Shown here piece by piece: positions 18,091 through 26,309 of a stretch of DNA of 64,000 bases. Source of the stretch: CALNXN01 sp942490645 (lineage in GTDB: Bacteria; Pseudomonadota; Alphaproteobacteria; Rhodobacterales; Rhodobacteraceae); assembly GCA_942490645.1 (NCBI GenBank), contig CALNXN010000007.1, positions 384,354 to 448,353 of the forward strand. The letters are read 5' to 3'. The translations under genes and the position numbers were made by a program. How positions within the stretch are numbered: position 1 is the stretch's first letter; the number at the start of each line of letters is the position of its first letter. The notes beneath the pieces are model-generated. The model had not been told where the DNA came from. It was given only the letters and a program-made list of their open reading frames with translations, and ran no database searches.

Positions 18091-18471
18091 GTGAGTATAT
18101 TCGATGAAGACCTGTTTCTGAAGGGGCTGGAACAGCGAAAAGCCACGCTCGGTGCGGAATACGTCGAGAACAACCTCGCCGCGGCAGATGACTTCACCCG
18201 TCCGTTTCAGGAGGCGATGACCGCGTGGTGTTGGGGCTTTGGCTGGGGGGACGACGTGATTGACGCCAAGACGCGGTCGATGATGAACCTGTCGATGATC
18301 GGGGCCTTGGGCAAGATGCACGAATGGGAAACCCATTGTCGTGGCGCGATCAACAATGGCGTCACACAGGATGAAATTCGCGCGATTATCCATGCGATCG
18401 GTATCTATTGCGGCGTGCCGCAAGCGCTTGAATGTTTTCGGGTCGCGCGCAAGGTGATTGAGCAAAGCTAG
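18091..18471 (+). CDS. Carboxymuconolactone decarboxylase family protein
   Basis: A 126-residue cytoplasmic protein of the CMD/AhpD-like fold. The helical core AMTAWCWGFGWGDDVIDAKT leads into RSMMNLSMIGALGKMHEWET, typical of 4-carboxymuconolactone decarboxylase relatives. The CxxC of AhpD-type disulfide reductases is absent, which favours the decarboxylase-like or unknown branch. It starts with GTG three bases after the aldehyde dehydrogenase stop, so it was probably in that gene's operon and may have outlived it. Intact frame, normal length. Substrate not known. Confidence 0.8.
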   Translation: MSIFDEDLFLKGLEQRKATLGAEYVENNLAAADDFTRPFQEAMTAWCWGFGWGDDVIDAKTRSMMNLSMIGALGKMHEWETHCRGAINNGVTQDEIRAIIHAIGIYCGVPQALECFRVARKVIEQS

Positions 18472-18667
18472 CGCAGATGAGTATTGATGCTTCGCTGGTC
18501 GGGTGGGTCGGGCCGAAATGCCCCGTGCGTTGGGCTGAGTGGAAAAGTACGCAAAAACCGCACTTTTCTGTTTGTTTTGGAAATAGCCGAGATGCGTATT
18601 TTATGACCTGTCAGCAGTTTCCCCCAATGTGTTGGGCGGAGTTTTTGGGACCCCGTCGCCGAAGACC

Positions 18668-19021
18668 TCAACCCAGATTGGCGATCAGGAACCACGCGGC
18701 CAGCGCCGCTTCGATGCCGCCAAAGATCAGCACTTTACCCATTGGAGGTTTGTCTGCGATCAGGGACAACGCCCGACCCATGGCGGCGCCCGCAAAGGCA
18801 AAGCCGATCATGGCATAGGCCAATGGTTGATCGAGCCAAATCGCAGCTATGCCCATGATCACGAATAATCCGCCGACAGACGCGCGCATTTCCGACAAGC
18901 CCATCGTCGACGCGGTCGGCTCCAGATCCAGCACCGAAGCGGTGTAGCGCGGGGCGAGAAACCCAAAGAGACCAAAGCCAATGGTCAGCAGCGCGCAAAT
19001 CAGATTGAGAAGATCTATCAT
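18668..19021 (-). CDS. Small membrane protein, DUF4345-like
   Basis: A 117-residue protein with four predicted membrane helices: LLNLICALLTIGFGLFGFLA, MRASVGGLFVIMGIAAIWL, LAYAMIGFAFAGAAMGRAL and VLIFGGIEAALAAWFLI. The layout, with an acidic loop after the first helix and an arginine in the second, fits DUF4345. Function unknown. It lies 60 bases downstream of the response regulator on the same strand. Upstream of its 3' end, 18475-18667 holds nothing I recognise. Confidence 0.65.
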   Translation of the reverse strand: MIDLLNLICALLTIGFGLFGFLAPRYTASVLDLEPTASTMGLSEMRASVGGLFVIMGIAAIWLDQPLAYAMIGFAFAGAAMGRALSLIADKPPMGKVLIFGGIEAALAAWFLIANLG

Positions 19022-19081
19022 GCGTCAGACCTAGCAGGCCTGCGCGTGGCGGCAAGACAGTCAGCAGCTGTCGGGCTGAAT

Positions 19082-19909
19082 TTATGTCTGCGGCGGCGGC
19101 GCGTCACGATTGAAGAGGCTGCGCTTGGGGGGCGCCTTGGTTTTGGGTGCGGCGGCGGTCGCACGACGTGGCGTGACGGGGGAAGCATCCAGAGAAGCGG
19201 CGGGTACGACATCCTGTGCGATGTCCGTTCCTTCATAGTGATCCAGTTCTTCGAGAAATTCCCACAACCGCATGCAGGACTTTTCCATTTTTTGATGCAT
19301 CTCAGCCGCGTTTTCGGCGCTGATCGTCGGGGCGTCACGCAGATCGCGCATTTGTCGCATCATGCGGCTGACAACCGGTTTGATCTCGCGCGCGCACTCG
19401 GACGAGAACCTTTGCAGCACCGCTTCGATCTTTTGACGCCGCGCCTCTTGCGTCTCCAACCCGATATACAGCGACGATTTTTGCAGAGCGTTAACGGTCG
19501 CGCGTTCAAAGGCCTGCGGTGATAGGTCATCCTTGGCGATATAATCGCTGCACCCGTTCTTGAGCGCTTCTACTGCAATGGCATCTTGCCCGTCGCCGGT
19601 GATCATGATGATCGCGGCATTGCGGTTTTTCGGGTCGAGCCGGATGGACTTGATCGCCTGCAACCCCGTGCCGTCGGGCAGATTGTAATCGAGAAAGATC
19701 AGATCGAACGTATCGGCCTCAAGCCGTGTGCCCATCGTCTCAAGGCAATCGGCCTCCAGGATATGGGTGTCGAATTCCAGTTTTTCGCTGAGCCGGCGCA
19801 ACCTTTGTCGATCAAATCGGTGATCATCCACGATCAGGATGCTTGCAAGGGTCGGCAGATTGGCAAATGCAGGCTGCATATTGCTGTGGATGGTGTTGAT
19901 CCGGGTCAT
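19082..19909 (-). CDS. Response regulator with an unusual C-terminal helical region
   Basis: A 275-residue protein. Residues about 22-145 are a receiver domain: ILIVDDHRFDRQRLRRL has the acidic pair, FDLIFLDYNLPDGTGLQA the phospho-acceptor Asp, IIMITGDGQD the conserved Thr, and DYIAKDDL the conserved Lys. There is no DNA-binding domain. Residues 150-225 are predicted helical and His/Met-rich (FSSECAREIKPVVSRMMRQM, AAEMHQKMEKSCMRLWEFLE), like a phosphotransfer or dimerisation bundle. The C-terminus is a basic, Ala/Pro-rich tail. No kinase gene is adjacent. Confidence 0.8.
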   Translation of the reverse strand: MTRINTIHSNMQPAFANLPTLASILIVDDHRFDRQRLRRLSEKLEFDTHILEADCLETMGTRLEADTFDLIFLDYNLPDGTGLQAIKSIRLDPKNRNAAIIMITGDGQDAIAVEALKNGCSDYIAKDDLSPQAFERATVNALQKSSLYIGLETQEARRQKIEAVLQRFSSECAREIKPVVSRMMRQMRDLRDAPTISAENAAEMHQKMEKSCMRLWEFLEELDHYEGTDIAQDVVPAASLDASPVTPRRATAAAPKTKAPPKRSLFNRDAPPPQT

Positions 19910-19988
19910 GGCGCACTCCGCAATCGGAGAGGCCCGATTGTCGGAACAGGTTTAGGGGCGGTGCATTAATAAAGTGTGACGATGGATG

Positions 19989-20744
19989 TCAGCCATCCGT
20001 GCCTTGCTGCGGGGTATCGCGGGCAGCGCGTGCGGCAAAGACGCTGTGCGCGAGGGTCTGGGTTTCGGCCTCCAACGCCGTCAGCGCGGCTGCGGTGGCC
20101 GCGCCGTCTTGTGCCTCGACCGCATCGGCGACATCAGTGTGCAACGCCACGATGCGCGCCCGGTCGCGCGCGGTAAAGGTGATCATGTTCATCAAGGGCT
20201 GCATTGCCTCAACGGCTCCGGCCAGTTGATAGCTCAGCACCGGGTTGCCTGCGCCATCGACCAACGCGCGGTGAAACGCCACGTCAGAGGCGCAAAAGGC
20301 TTCATCTGTCAGCCCGGGTTGGCCCTGGCGGTGGATCTCTGCACGCATTGTGGCCAAGTGGTCGGCGGTGCGGCGCGCAGCGGACAGGGGTGCGCAGGAC
20401 CGTTCCAATGCATAGCGCGCCTCGCAGGCGGTCTCGAAACTGACGGCGTTCATGGACAAAAGCAACGTGGAGGTCGTGATCTGTTGGGGATATGCCTCCT
20501 CAAACGAGATGCGGTTGACGAAGGCGCCGCCGGTTGCGCCGCGCTGCGTGCGGATCAGCGATTGTGCCGCCAGACGCTTGAGAGCCTCGCGCACTGTGGG
20601 GCGAGAAACCGCGAATTGCTCGCTCAGTTCCGCCTCGGACGGCAGGCGCTCATCCACGATCAAATCGCCCGACACAATCGCATCGCGGATGGCAGATGCA
20701 ATCTGGGCAGAGAGGTCAGCGGGGTTGGCGGGATCAATTTTCAT
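19989..20744 (-). CDS. GntR/FadR family regulator, candidate repressor of the dmdA operon
   Basis: A 251-residue regulator. The N-terminal winged HTH (residues about 8-75) contains LPSEAELSEQFAVSRPTVRE and RTQRGATGGAFV. The C-terminal FCD ligand domain holds the metal/ligand histidine pattern (CASDVAFHRALVDGAGN). The ATG at 20744 starts the usual GntR N-terminus; a longer frame to 21017 is antisense to the DUF2182 gene and rejected. It is divergent from the five-gene dmdA operon, with a tandem 15-bp repeat between. In Ruegeria pomeroyi a GntR gene also sits beside dmdA-acuI, so control by a DMSP catabolite such as acryloyl-CoA is a fair inference. Confidence 0.85.
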   Translation of the reverse strand: MKIDPANPADLSAQIASAIRDAIVSGDLIVDERLPSEAELSEQFAVSRPTVREALKRLAAQSLIRTQRGATGGAFVNRISFEEAYPQQITTSTLLLSMNAVSFETACEARYALERSCAPLSAARRTADHLATMRAEIHRQGQPGLTDEAFCASDVAFHRALVDGAGNPVLSYQLAGAVEAMQPLMNMITFTARDRARIVALHTDVADAVEAQDGAATAAALTALEAETQTLAHSVFAARAARDTPQQGTDG

Positions 20745-20772
20745 TTGTCTTACATTTAATTGTCTGGCATTT
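20745..20772. promoter_or_regulatory. Tandem 15-bp repeat, probable operator of the GntR/dmdA divergent promoter
   Basis: TTGTCTTACATTTAA is followed at exactly 15 bases by TTGTCTGGCATTTGA, 11 of 15 positions identical. Each unit resembles half of the GntR-type TnGTnnnACnA site. The pair lies directly before the GntR start codon and about 30 bases before the DUF2182 start. Confidence 0.55.
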
Positions 20773-20802
20773 GATTGGCAAGTATCCAAAAGGGAGCGAT
20801 TC

Positions 20803-21591
20803 ATGCAAGGCGTCGTACGGTCCACACTCTGGCTGGGGTTCTTCGGAGCCATTCTGGCCGCGTGGTGGATGATGTACGTGATGGCACTGGACATGGATTT
20901 GGACCTGCTGGGCCGTCCTGGAGAGATGGGCGCGCGCATGGCCGCGATGGACCCGCGGATGCCGATGTACATGCCGATGGCCAATTTCGGGCCGCTGTTC
21001 TGGATGTGGGCGATCATGATGGCGGCAATGATGCTGCCGACGCTGGTGCCGACGTTGCGCGCTTACGAAGACCTGATGATCAGCGCCACGGGCACGCGGG
21101 CCGGATGGCTGGGAGTGCTGCTGGGATACTTCGTGATCTGGGTTGGGTTTGCCGCGCTGATCACCGGGGTACAGATGGCGCTGTTGTTCGGTGGAGTGGT
21201 CGATATGCTGGGCATCGCGCGCAGCCCTTGGGTCGCTGGTGGGCTATTGCTGGTGGTCGGTGCGTTCCAGTTCACCCGCGCCAAGGAGGTTTGCCACGGG
21301 GTATGCCACGCGCCTGCGATGTATTTTCTGGGCCACTGGCGTACCGGGTTCGGCGGTGGTTTGCGCATGGGGCTCGGCCTGGGTGCGTTCTGCGTGGGCT
21401 GCTGCTGGGGCTTTATGGCGCTGGGATTTGTGGGCGGTGTCATGAATTTGGCATGGATGGGTCTGGCGACGCTGTTCATGGTGCTCGAAAAACTGCCTCA
21501 AGTGGGGCATGTTGTGACGAAACCGATGGGTACGGTTCTGATCATCGCGGGGATCGCGGTGATGGGCTGGCCCGTTTTGATGGGAGGATAA
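20803..21591 (+). CDS. DUF2182 integral membrane protein
   Basis: A 262-residue inner-membrane protein with about seven helices, including FGPLFWMWAIMMAAMMLPTL and GVLLGYFVIWVGFAALITGV. The periplasmic or cytoplasmic loops are unusually Met- and Cys-rich: MAAMDPRMPMYMPMAN, EVCHGVCHAP and CVGCCWGF. DUF2182 is described as a predicted metal-binding membrane family. The start at 20803 follows GGGAGC. First gene of the dmdA operon, three bases ahead of DUF1326. Its role beside DMSP demethylation is unknown to me; copper or other soft-metal handling would fit the residues. Confidence 0.85.
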   Translation: MQGVVRSTLWLGFFGAILAAWWMMYVMALDMDLDLLGRPGEMGARMAAMDPRMPMYMPMANFGPLFWMWAIMMAAMMLPTLVPTLRAYEDLMISATGTRAGWLGVLLGYFVIWVGFAALITGVQMALLFGGVVDMLGIARSPWVAGGLLLVVGAFQFTRAKEVCHGVCHAPAMYFLGHWRTGFGGGLRMGLGLGAFCVGCCWGFMALGFVGGVMNLAWMGLATLFMVLEKLPQVGHVVTKPMGTVLIIAGIAVMGWPVLMGG

Positions 21592-21594
21592 CCA

Positions 21595-22302
21595 ATGGCG
21601 ACGAACAAGCGTCCCGATGCCGACAAGCTGCCAATCTCGCAGCGCATCGACCAGCGTATGCCCAACCCCAAGCGGCGTCAGGCGACGCCCACGGAATGGG
21701 CGATCAAGGGCGAGCTGTTTCTGAATTGCTCATGCACGGTGTTCTGCCCCTGCGTGGTCAGCCTTGGCGCGCACCCCCCGACGGAAGGGCATTGCCATGC
21801 GTGGATGGCCATCGCGATTGACGAGGGCCATTATGAAGGCGAAAGCCTTGCGGGCCTGAACGTGGGGCTTTTGGTAGATATTCCGGGCCGCATGGGCGAG
21901 GGCAACTGGAAGGTGGCCGCTTATGTCGACGAGCGCGCATCTGGCAAGGCCTACAACGGCATCCTGCAAATCTTCAGCGGTGCAGCGGGCGGCACAACGG
22001 GCCTGTTCACAATGCTGGTCAGCGAGATCATCGGTGCCGAACGCGCGCCGGTCGAGATCGTGCGCGAGGGCCCCAAACGTTCGATCATGATTGGGCGGAA
22101 AATTCAGGGCGAAATCGAGATGATCGCGGGCAAATCGGCAGATCATCCGGTTATGGTTTCGAATTCCAAGTACTGGATGGGGCCGGATATCATTGCCGCC
22201 CAAGGTCTGAAATCGCGCGTGCGTGATTATGGCCGGGTGTGGGATTTTGCGGGTAAGTCGGCAGAGATCTGCCCGATCGACTGGAAAGGTCCGGCGGCTT
22301 GA
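21595..22302 (+). CDS. DUF1326 protein
   Basis: A 235-residue cytoplasmic protein. The N-terminal FLNCSCTVFCPCVVSLG and the following EGHCHAWMAIAID hold five cysteines and two histidines, which is the core of DUF1326 and a plausible metal or Fe-S site. The remainder is beta-rich (LVDIPGRMGEGNWKVAAYVD). It starts with ATG after GGAGGATAACC and overlaps the DinB gene start by 4 bases. DUF2182 and DUF1326 are often neighbours, so the two probably form one metal-related pair. Function unproven. Confidence 0.83.
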   Translation: MATNKRPDADKLPISQRIDQRMPNPKRRQATPTEWAIKGELFLNCSCTVFCPCVVSLGAHPPTEGHCHAWMAIAIDEGHYEGESLAGLNVGLLVDIPGRMGEGNWKVAAYVDERASGKAYNGILQIFSGAAGGTTGLFTMLVSEIIGAERAPVEIVREGPKRSIMIGRKIQGEIEMIAGKSADHPVMVSNSKYWMGPDIIAAQGLKSRVRDYGRVWDFAGKSAEICPIDWKGPAA

Positions 22303-22805
22303 TCGACGCGGGCTACGTTCGGATGATGGCGCGCTATAACAGCTGGCAGAACAATCAATTGATGCCAGTGATCGAAGCGCTGCCAAAGGCGGAGCTGGTC
22401 AAGGACCGGTCTGCGTTTTTCGGCTCAATCCTTGGTACGGCAAACCACGTGCTGTGGGGCGACACGCTGTGGATGAGCCGGTTTGATCCCTCCGTGGAAC
22501 CGCCTGCCGAAGGGGTTGTTCACACCGAATTGCATCCCACCGGCTCGGCTTGGGCTGCGGATCGGTTCCGCATGGACGGCAAGATCCGCTATTGGGCCGA
22601 TACGCTGCGCACCCTTGATCTGAAGGGCGATCTGACGTGGTACTCCGGCACGATGAAGCGGGACTTCACGCTGCCTCTGGCGCAGGCCATCGTGCAATTG
22701 TTCAACCACCAGACGCATCATCGTGGGCAAATCCATGCCATGCTGACAGCCGCCGGAGCGCAAGCCCCGGTCACTGACCTGATCTTTATGCCAGAGGATG
22801 CCTGA
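22299..22805 (+). CDS. DinB family protein
   Basis: A 168-residue four-helix-bundle protein of the DinB/YfiT group. The three-histidine metal site is visible: TANHVLWGD in helix 2, then FNHQTHHRGQIHAML in the last helix. Relatives include bacillithiol- and mycothiol-dependent transferases and thiol-binding proteins. It appears to start at a TTG overlapping the DUF1326 stop (TTGA); ATG codons at 22323 and 22326 are alternatives. Two bases separate its stop from dmdA. A thiol-transfer role in handling the methylthio intermediate would suit the operon, but this is inference. Confidence 0.82.
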   Translation: MIDAGYVRMMARYNSWQNNQLMPVIEALPKAELVKDRSAFFGSILGTANHVLWGDTLWMSRFDPSVEPPAEGVVHTELHPTGSAWAADRFRMDGKIRYWADTLRTLDLKGDLTWYSGTMKRDFTLPLAQAIVQLFNHQTHHRGQIHAMLTAAGAQAPVTDLIFMPEDA

Positions 22806-22806
22806 T

Positions 22807-23910
22807 ATGGCCCTGATTTCTCCTTCGCGCCGGTTGCGACGCACGCCTTTTTCCGACGGTGTCGAGGCCGCGGGCGTCAAAGCCTACACGGTCTACAACC
22901 GCATGTTGCTGCCCACGGTCTTTGAAAGCCTGGAGGCGGATTACCATCATCTCAAGAACCATGTGCAGGTTTGGGACGTCGCGGTCGAGCGGCAGGTGGA
23001 ACTGCGTGGCCCGGATGCCGCGCGCCTGATGCAGATGCTGACCCCGCGCGATCTGCGCGGCATGCTGCCTGGGCGGTGTTTCTATGTGCCCATCGTGGAT
23101 GAGACTGGCGGTATGCTGAATGATCCGGTCGCAGTAAAGGTGACCGAGGACCGCTGGTGGATTTCGATTGCCGACAGTGATCTGCTGTTGTGGGTCAAGG
23201 GCATCGCCAATGGGTACCGTTTGGATGTGCTGGTGGATGAGCCAGACATCAGCCCGCTGGCCGTGCAGGGGCCAAAGTCGGACGATCTGATGGCGCGGGT
23301 CTTTGGTGAGAGTGTGCGCGACGTGAAGTTTTTCCGGTTCGGGCAGTTTGAATTTGAAGGCCGCGAATTGGTTGTGGCCCGTTCGGGGTATTCCAAACAG
23401 GGTGGATTTGAGATTTACGTTGAGGGCACGGATCTGGGCATGCCGCTTTGGAATGCGCTGTTTGAGGCCGGAGAAGACCTGAACGTGCGCGCAGGCTGCC
23501 CCAATGCGATTGAGCGCGTCGAGGGCGGGCTGTTATCCTATGGCAATGACATGACCGACGACAACACCCCCCATGAATGCGGGTTGGGGCGGTTTTGCGA
23601 CACGCAGACAGCTATCGGGTGTATCGGGCGCGATGCGTTGTTACGGGTGGCCAAGGAAGGCCCGGTGCAACAGGTGCGTGCGATTGCCATCGACGGGGAC
23701 AAGGTCCCGGGTTGTGACCGTGCCTGGCCGCTCTATGGCAATGGCCAGCGTGTGGGTCAGGTCACATCGGCAGCGTGGAGCCCGGATTTCGGCACCAATG
23801 TGTCGATTGGTATGGTGCGGATGACGCATTGGGACAGTGGCACTAAGCTGGAAGTTGAAACACCTGAGGGGATGCGTGGGGCGACCGTGCAACCCGGTTT
23901 CTGGATCTAG
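22807..23910 (+). CDS. dmdA: Dimethylsulfoniopropionate demethylase DmdA
   Basis: A 367-residue GcvT-family enzyme that moves a methyl group from DMSP to tetrahydrofolate, giving methylmercaptopropionate, the first step of the demethylation route. It matches my memory of Ruegeria pomeroyi DmdA along its whole length: FPSRRLRRTPF-like start (ISPSRRLRRTPFSDGVEAAG), VWDVAVERQVELRG, MLTPRDLRGMLPG, SGYSKQGGFEIYVEG, SYGNDMTDDNTPHECGLGRF. I prefer the ATG at 22807, with GAGGA upstream, to the ATG at 22798, which lies inside the DinB stop region. Fourth gene of the operon. Confidence 0.93.
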   Translation: MALISPSRRLRRTPFSDGVEAAGVKAYTVYNRMLLPTVFESLEADYHHLKNHVQVWDVAVERQVELRGPDAARLMQMLTPRDLRGMLPGRCFYVPIVDETGGMLNDPVAVKVTEDRWWISIADSDLLLWVKGIANGYRLDVLVDEPDISPLAVQGPKSDDLMARVFGESVRDVKFFRFGQFEFEGRELVVARSGYSKQGGFEIYVEGTDLGMPLWNALFEAGEDLNVRAGCPNAIERVEGGLLSYGNDMTDDNTPHECGLGRFCDTQTAIGCIGRDALLRVAKEGPVQQVRAIAIDGDKVPGCDRAWPLYGNGQRVGQVTSAAWSPDFGTNVSIGMVRMTHWDSGTKLEVETPEGMRGATVQPGFWI

Positions 23911-23931
23911 CACCTGATCGGACCGTCGGAG

Positions 23932-23978
23932 CCTCCGGCGGGAGTTTAATTGGAAAGATGAATGGGGGGACGCCCCCC
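23932..23978 (+). promoter_or_regulatory. Double hairpin between dmdA and acuI
   Basis: Hairpin one is CTCC-GGCG-GGAG (23933-23944) within GCCTCCGGCGGGAGT, followed by TTTAATT. Hairpin two is GGGGGG-ACG-CCCCCC (23964-23978), just ahead of the acuI ribosome site. Together they could partly end transcription or shield the 3' end of the dmdA message. Confidence 0.55.
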
Positions 23979-23993
23979 GGAATGGAGAATGAG

Positions 23994-24980
23994 ATGTTCA
24001 AGGCACTTGTGGTCAACAAAGATGAAGACAGCGGCAAGACATCCGCGGCGGTGGAAGAGCTGAGCCTTGAGCAGCTCCCTGCGGGCGATGTGGTGGTTGC
24101 GGTCGAGTATTCGACGGTGAACTACAAGGATGGTTTGTGCATTGGTCCGGGTGGCGGTCTGGTGCGCAACTACCCACATGTGCCGGGGATTGATTTCGCC
24201 GGTACGGTCGAAAGCTCGGATGATCCACGCTACGCGCCCGGCGACAAGGTCGTGCTGACCGGTTGGCGTGTGGGCGAAGTGCATTGGGGCGGGTATGGCC
24301 AAAAGGCGCGCGTGAAGGCCGATTGGCTGGTGCCGCTGCCAGAGGGCCTGAACACGCGGCAAGCGATGGCTGTGGGTACGGCTGGGTTTACGTCGATGTT
24401 GGCGGTGATGGCCTTGGAAGATCATGGGATCAAGGACGGCCCGGTGCTGGTTACCGGCGCTGCGGGTGGTGTGGGGTCTGTCGCCGTGGCGCTTCTGGCG
24501 GCGCTGGGCTATCCGGTGGCAGGTGTCACGGGGCGGCCCGAGACGGCGGACTACCTGACATCATTGGGGGCGACGCAGATCGTGGCACGTGAAGAGATCA
24601 ATGAAACCGTCAAGCGTCCGCTCGAAGCGGAGACATGGGGCGGTTGCGTGGATGCGGTGGGCGGCGCAATGCTGGCCCGTGTGTTGGGGCAGATGCAGTA
24701 TGGTGCGTCCGTGGCTTCGGTTGGCCTTGCGGGGGGTGCCGGATTGCCGGCCACGGTCATTCCGTTTCTGCTGCGCGGTGTGAACCTCTTGGGCATCGAC
24801 AGCGTAATGCAGCCTTACGAAAATCGTCTGCGCGCATGGAAGCGGATCGCCAAGGACCTGCCTATGGACAAACTGGAGGCGATGGTCGTTCCTGCCACAC
24901 TTGAGGACTTGCCCAAGCTGGGCGCAGATATCCTGAAGGGCCAGGTTCAGGGGCGCGTCGTTGTCGACCTGAACGCCTGA
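23994..24980 (+). CDS. acuI: Acryloyl-CoA reductase AcuI (YhdH/AcuI type)
   Basis: A 328-residue NADPH-dependent zinc-free medium-chain reductase that turns toxic acryloyl-CoA into propionyl-CoA. N-terminal VEYSTVNYKDGLCIG and VPGIDFAGTVESS, cofactor loop VLVTGAAGGVGSVAVALLAA and the later VSVGLAGGAGLPATVIPF-like segment (ASVGLAGGAGLPATVIPFLL) are typical. ATG at 23994 has GGAGAATGAG just upstream; an in-frame ATG at 23958 lies inside hairpin two and is rejected. It is 84 bases after dmdA, the pairing seen in other roseobacters. It also protects the cell from acrylate. Confidence 0.93.
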   Translation: MFKALVVNKDEDSGKTSAAVEELSLEQLPAGDVVVAVEYSTVNYKDGLCIGPGGGLVRNYPHVPGIDFAGTVESSDDPRYAPGDKVVLTGWRVGEVHWGGYGQKARVKADWLVPLPEGLNTRQAMAVGTAGFTSMLAVMALEDHGIKDGPVLVTGAAGGVGSVAVALLAALGYPVAGVTGRPETADYLTSLGATQIVAREEINETVKRPLEAETWGGCVDAVGGAMLARVLGQMQYGASVASVGLAGGAGLPATVIPFLLRGVNLLGIDSVMQPYENRLRAWKRIAKDLPMDKLEAMVVPATLEDLPKLGADILKGQVQGRVVVDLNA

Positions 24981-24996
24981 CACTGGTGTAGACGCT

Positions 24997-25022
24997 CCGC
25001 CGCCATGGCTTTGACGGCGGCG
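24997..25022 (+). terminator. Hairpin after acuI
   Basis: CGCCGCC, an 11-base loop, then GGCGGCG, starting 18 bases after the acuI stop. It lacks a clear T-run, so termination efficiency is uncertain. Confidence 0.45.
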
Positions 25023-25121
25023 CGTACGCTTTGGCTTTGAGTTCCGCAGTCAGCGCATGTGTCGTTGTATTGCCCTCCCGTTGCCGCAGGGCTGTCCTAA
25101 TCCCGTGCGATAATTTTGGGT

Positions 25122-25748
25122 ATGAGCCCGTTTTATCGATGGTCCCTTTTCGTCTGGATACTGCTGCGCGATCTGCCTCCGATCTCGCCGGGCCGATTGT
25201 TGATGCCTGTGGTCTTTCTGTGCAGCTGGACGCTGCTGCGTGCGCTGGGCGCGGTTGAACAGGTCGCGTTTGTCTGGTCGGCGGTCTTTGCGCAATCTGT
25301 GCACGTATGGAGTGTTTTGCCGGTGACGGTCCGGCGGCAACACCGAGTGTTTGGCCGGGTTCATGGCGCGGTCAGGGTGAGTGTATTGATGGCCATAGCG
25401 TTGCTTTTGCTTCAGGTCTGGTGGTCTGAACCTTGGCTCACACAGCGTTTGCTGAGCGTCTATTGCGCGATTTACGCAACCGTCATGGCGCTGGGAGTTT
25501 GGGGAGATCGGTTTGTCCTGGACGGATTTGTGCCGGTTGAAGACGAAGCGACGGTGCCGCTGGCGTTTCGCCGCCATCTGTTAAAGCTCTATGCGCTGAT
25601 GGGGATTTTGGTCGTCGTCATCAATGAGACACTGATGCGCGCTGATATGGCTTTGGGCGCGTCAGTTGTGGCGCTTTCGATGCTGCCGCTGGTCTTGCAC
25701 TACTGTTTCGAGATTATCCTGCGTTTGACGCATCCGCCTTTGGACTGA
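25122..25748 (+). CDS. Membrane protein of unknown function
   Basis: A 208-residue protein with about five hydrophobic segments, e.g. LLMPVVFLCSWTLLRALGAV, VSVLMAIALLLLQVWW, LSVYCAIYATVMALGVWGD, ALMGILVVVINETLM and SVVALSMLPLVLHYCFEIIL. I do not recognise a family. It begins at ATG 25122 after TTTTGGGT, a weak ribosome site. It follows the acuI hairpin by 100 bases and ends 90 bases before the next convergent gene, so it may be separate from the dmdA operon. Confidence 0.6.
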   Translation: MSPFYRWSLFVWILLRDLPPISPGRLLMPVVFLCSWTLLRALGAVEQVAFVWSAVFAQSVHVWSVLPVTVRRQHRVFGRVHGAVRVSVLMAIALLLLQVWWSEPWLTQRLLSVYCAIYATVMALGVWGDRFVLDGFVPVEDEATVPLAFRRHLLKLYALMGILVVVINETLMRADMALGASVVALSMLPLVLHYCFEIILRLTHPPLD

Positions 25749-25821
25749 TGACGCAAACGGCCAGACGCCATGGCTGTATTTTCTTGGGTCATGCAGACCC
25801 GCGCGGCGGTCCGAGCGCGCG

Positions 25822-26174
25822 CTACAGTGTCTCGATCCGGCATGAGTTGTCAGCCATATCCAATGTGCCGTGCGCAAAGACTTCATCGCTGAATACGTAG
25901 CCCTCCAGCAAGTGTTGGGACACAAACGTCGCCTGCACTTTGAGCGCGTCAATGAACAGCGCTGACAGGGTTCTGCGTTTGTGGTCGATTACGTCAACGC
26001 TATCGAAATAGGTGCACTTGGTGTCGTAGAACATGCGCAGGTCCTGAGACTTGACCAGCCGTCGGTCGCCTTCGAAGGATCCGACAGCTTATGGCAGGTG
26101 AAGCGGAGTGCCCAAGCGGGGTAATCGCGTTTGAGATGCGCGTCTCGTGGGACATCAAGTAAATCGTCGGACAC
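25822..26174 (-). CDS. Hypothetical protein, frameshifted
   Basis: The first part reads MSDDLLDVPRDAHLKRDYPA then WALRFTCHK from 26174. Near 26095 coding passes to another frame with VGSFEGDRRLVKSQDLRMFY, TKCTYFDSVDVIDHKRRTL and VFAHGTLDMADNSCRIETL to the stop at 25822. Joined, it is about 117 residues, cytoplasmic and without known motifs. The clean join around CHKL suggests a one-base error. Function unknown. Confidence 0.45.
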
Positions 26175-26309
26175 GGTGAGGCGATCATCGAAAAGGGGAT
26201 CAGGCGGTATGGTCGGGCCTCTGATCGGCCGCGTTGAGTGTCTTATCCCGAGGTCGCTCCTGCGCGGCGGGTTGCCTAATCCTGACTGAAACCGGATGTC
26301 TGTGGCAGG

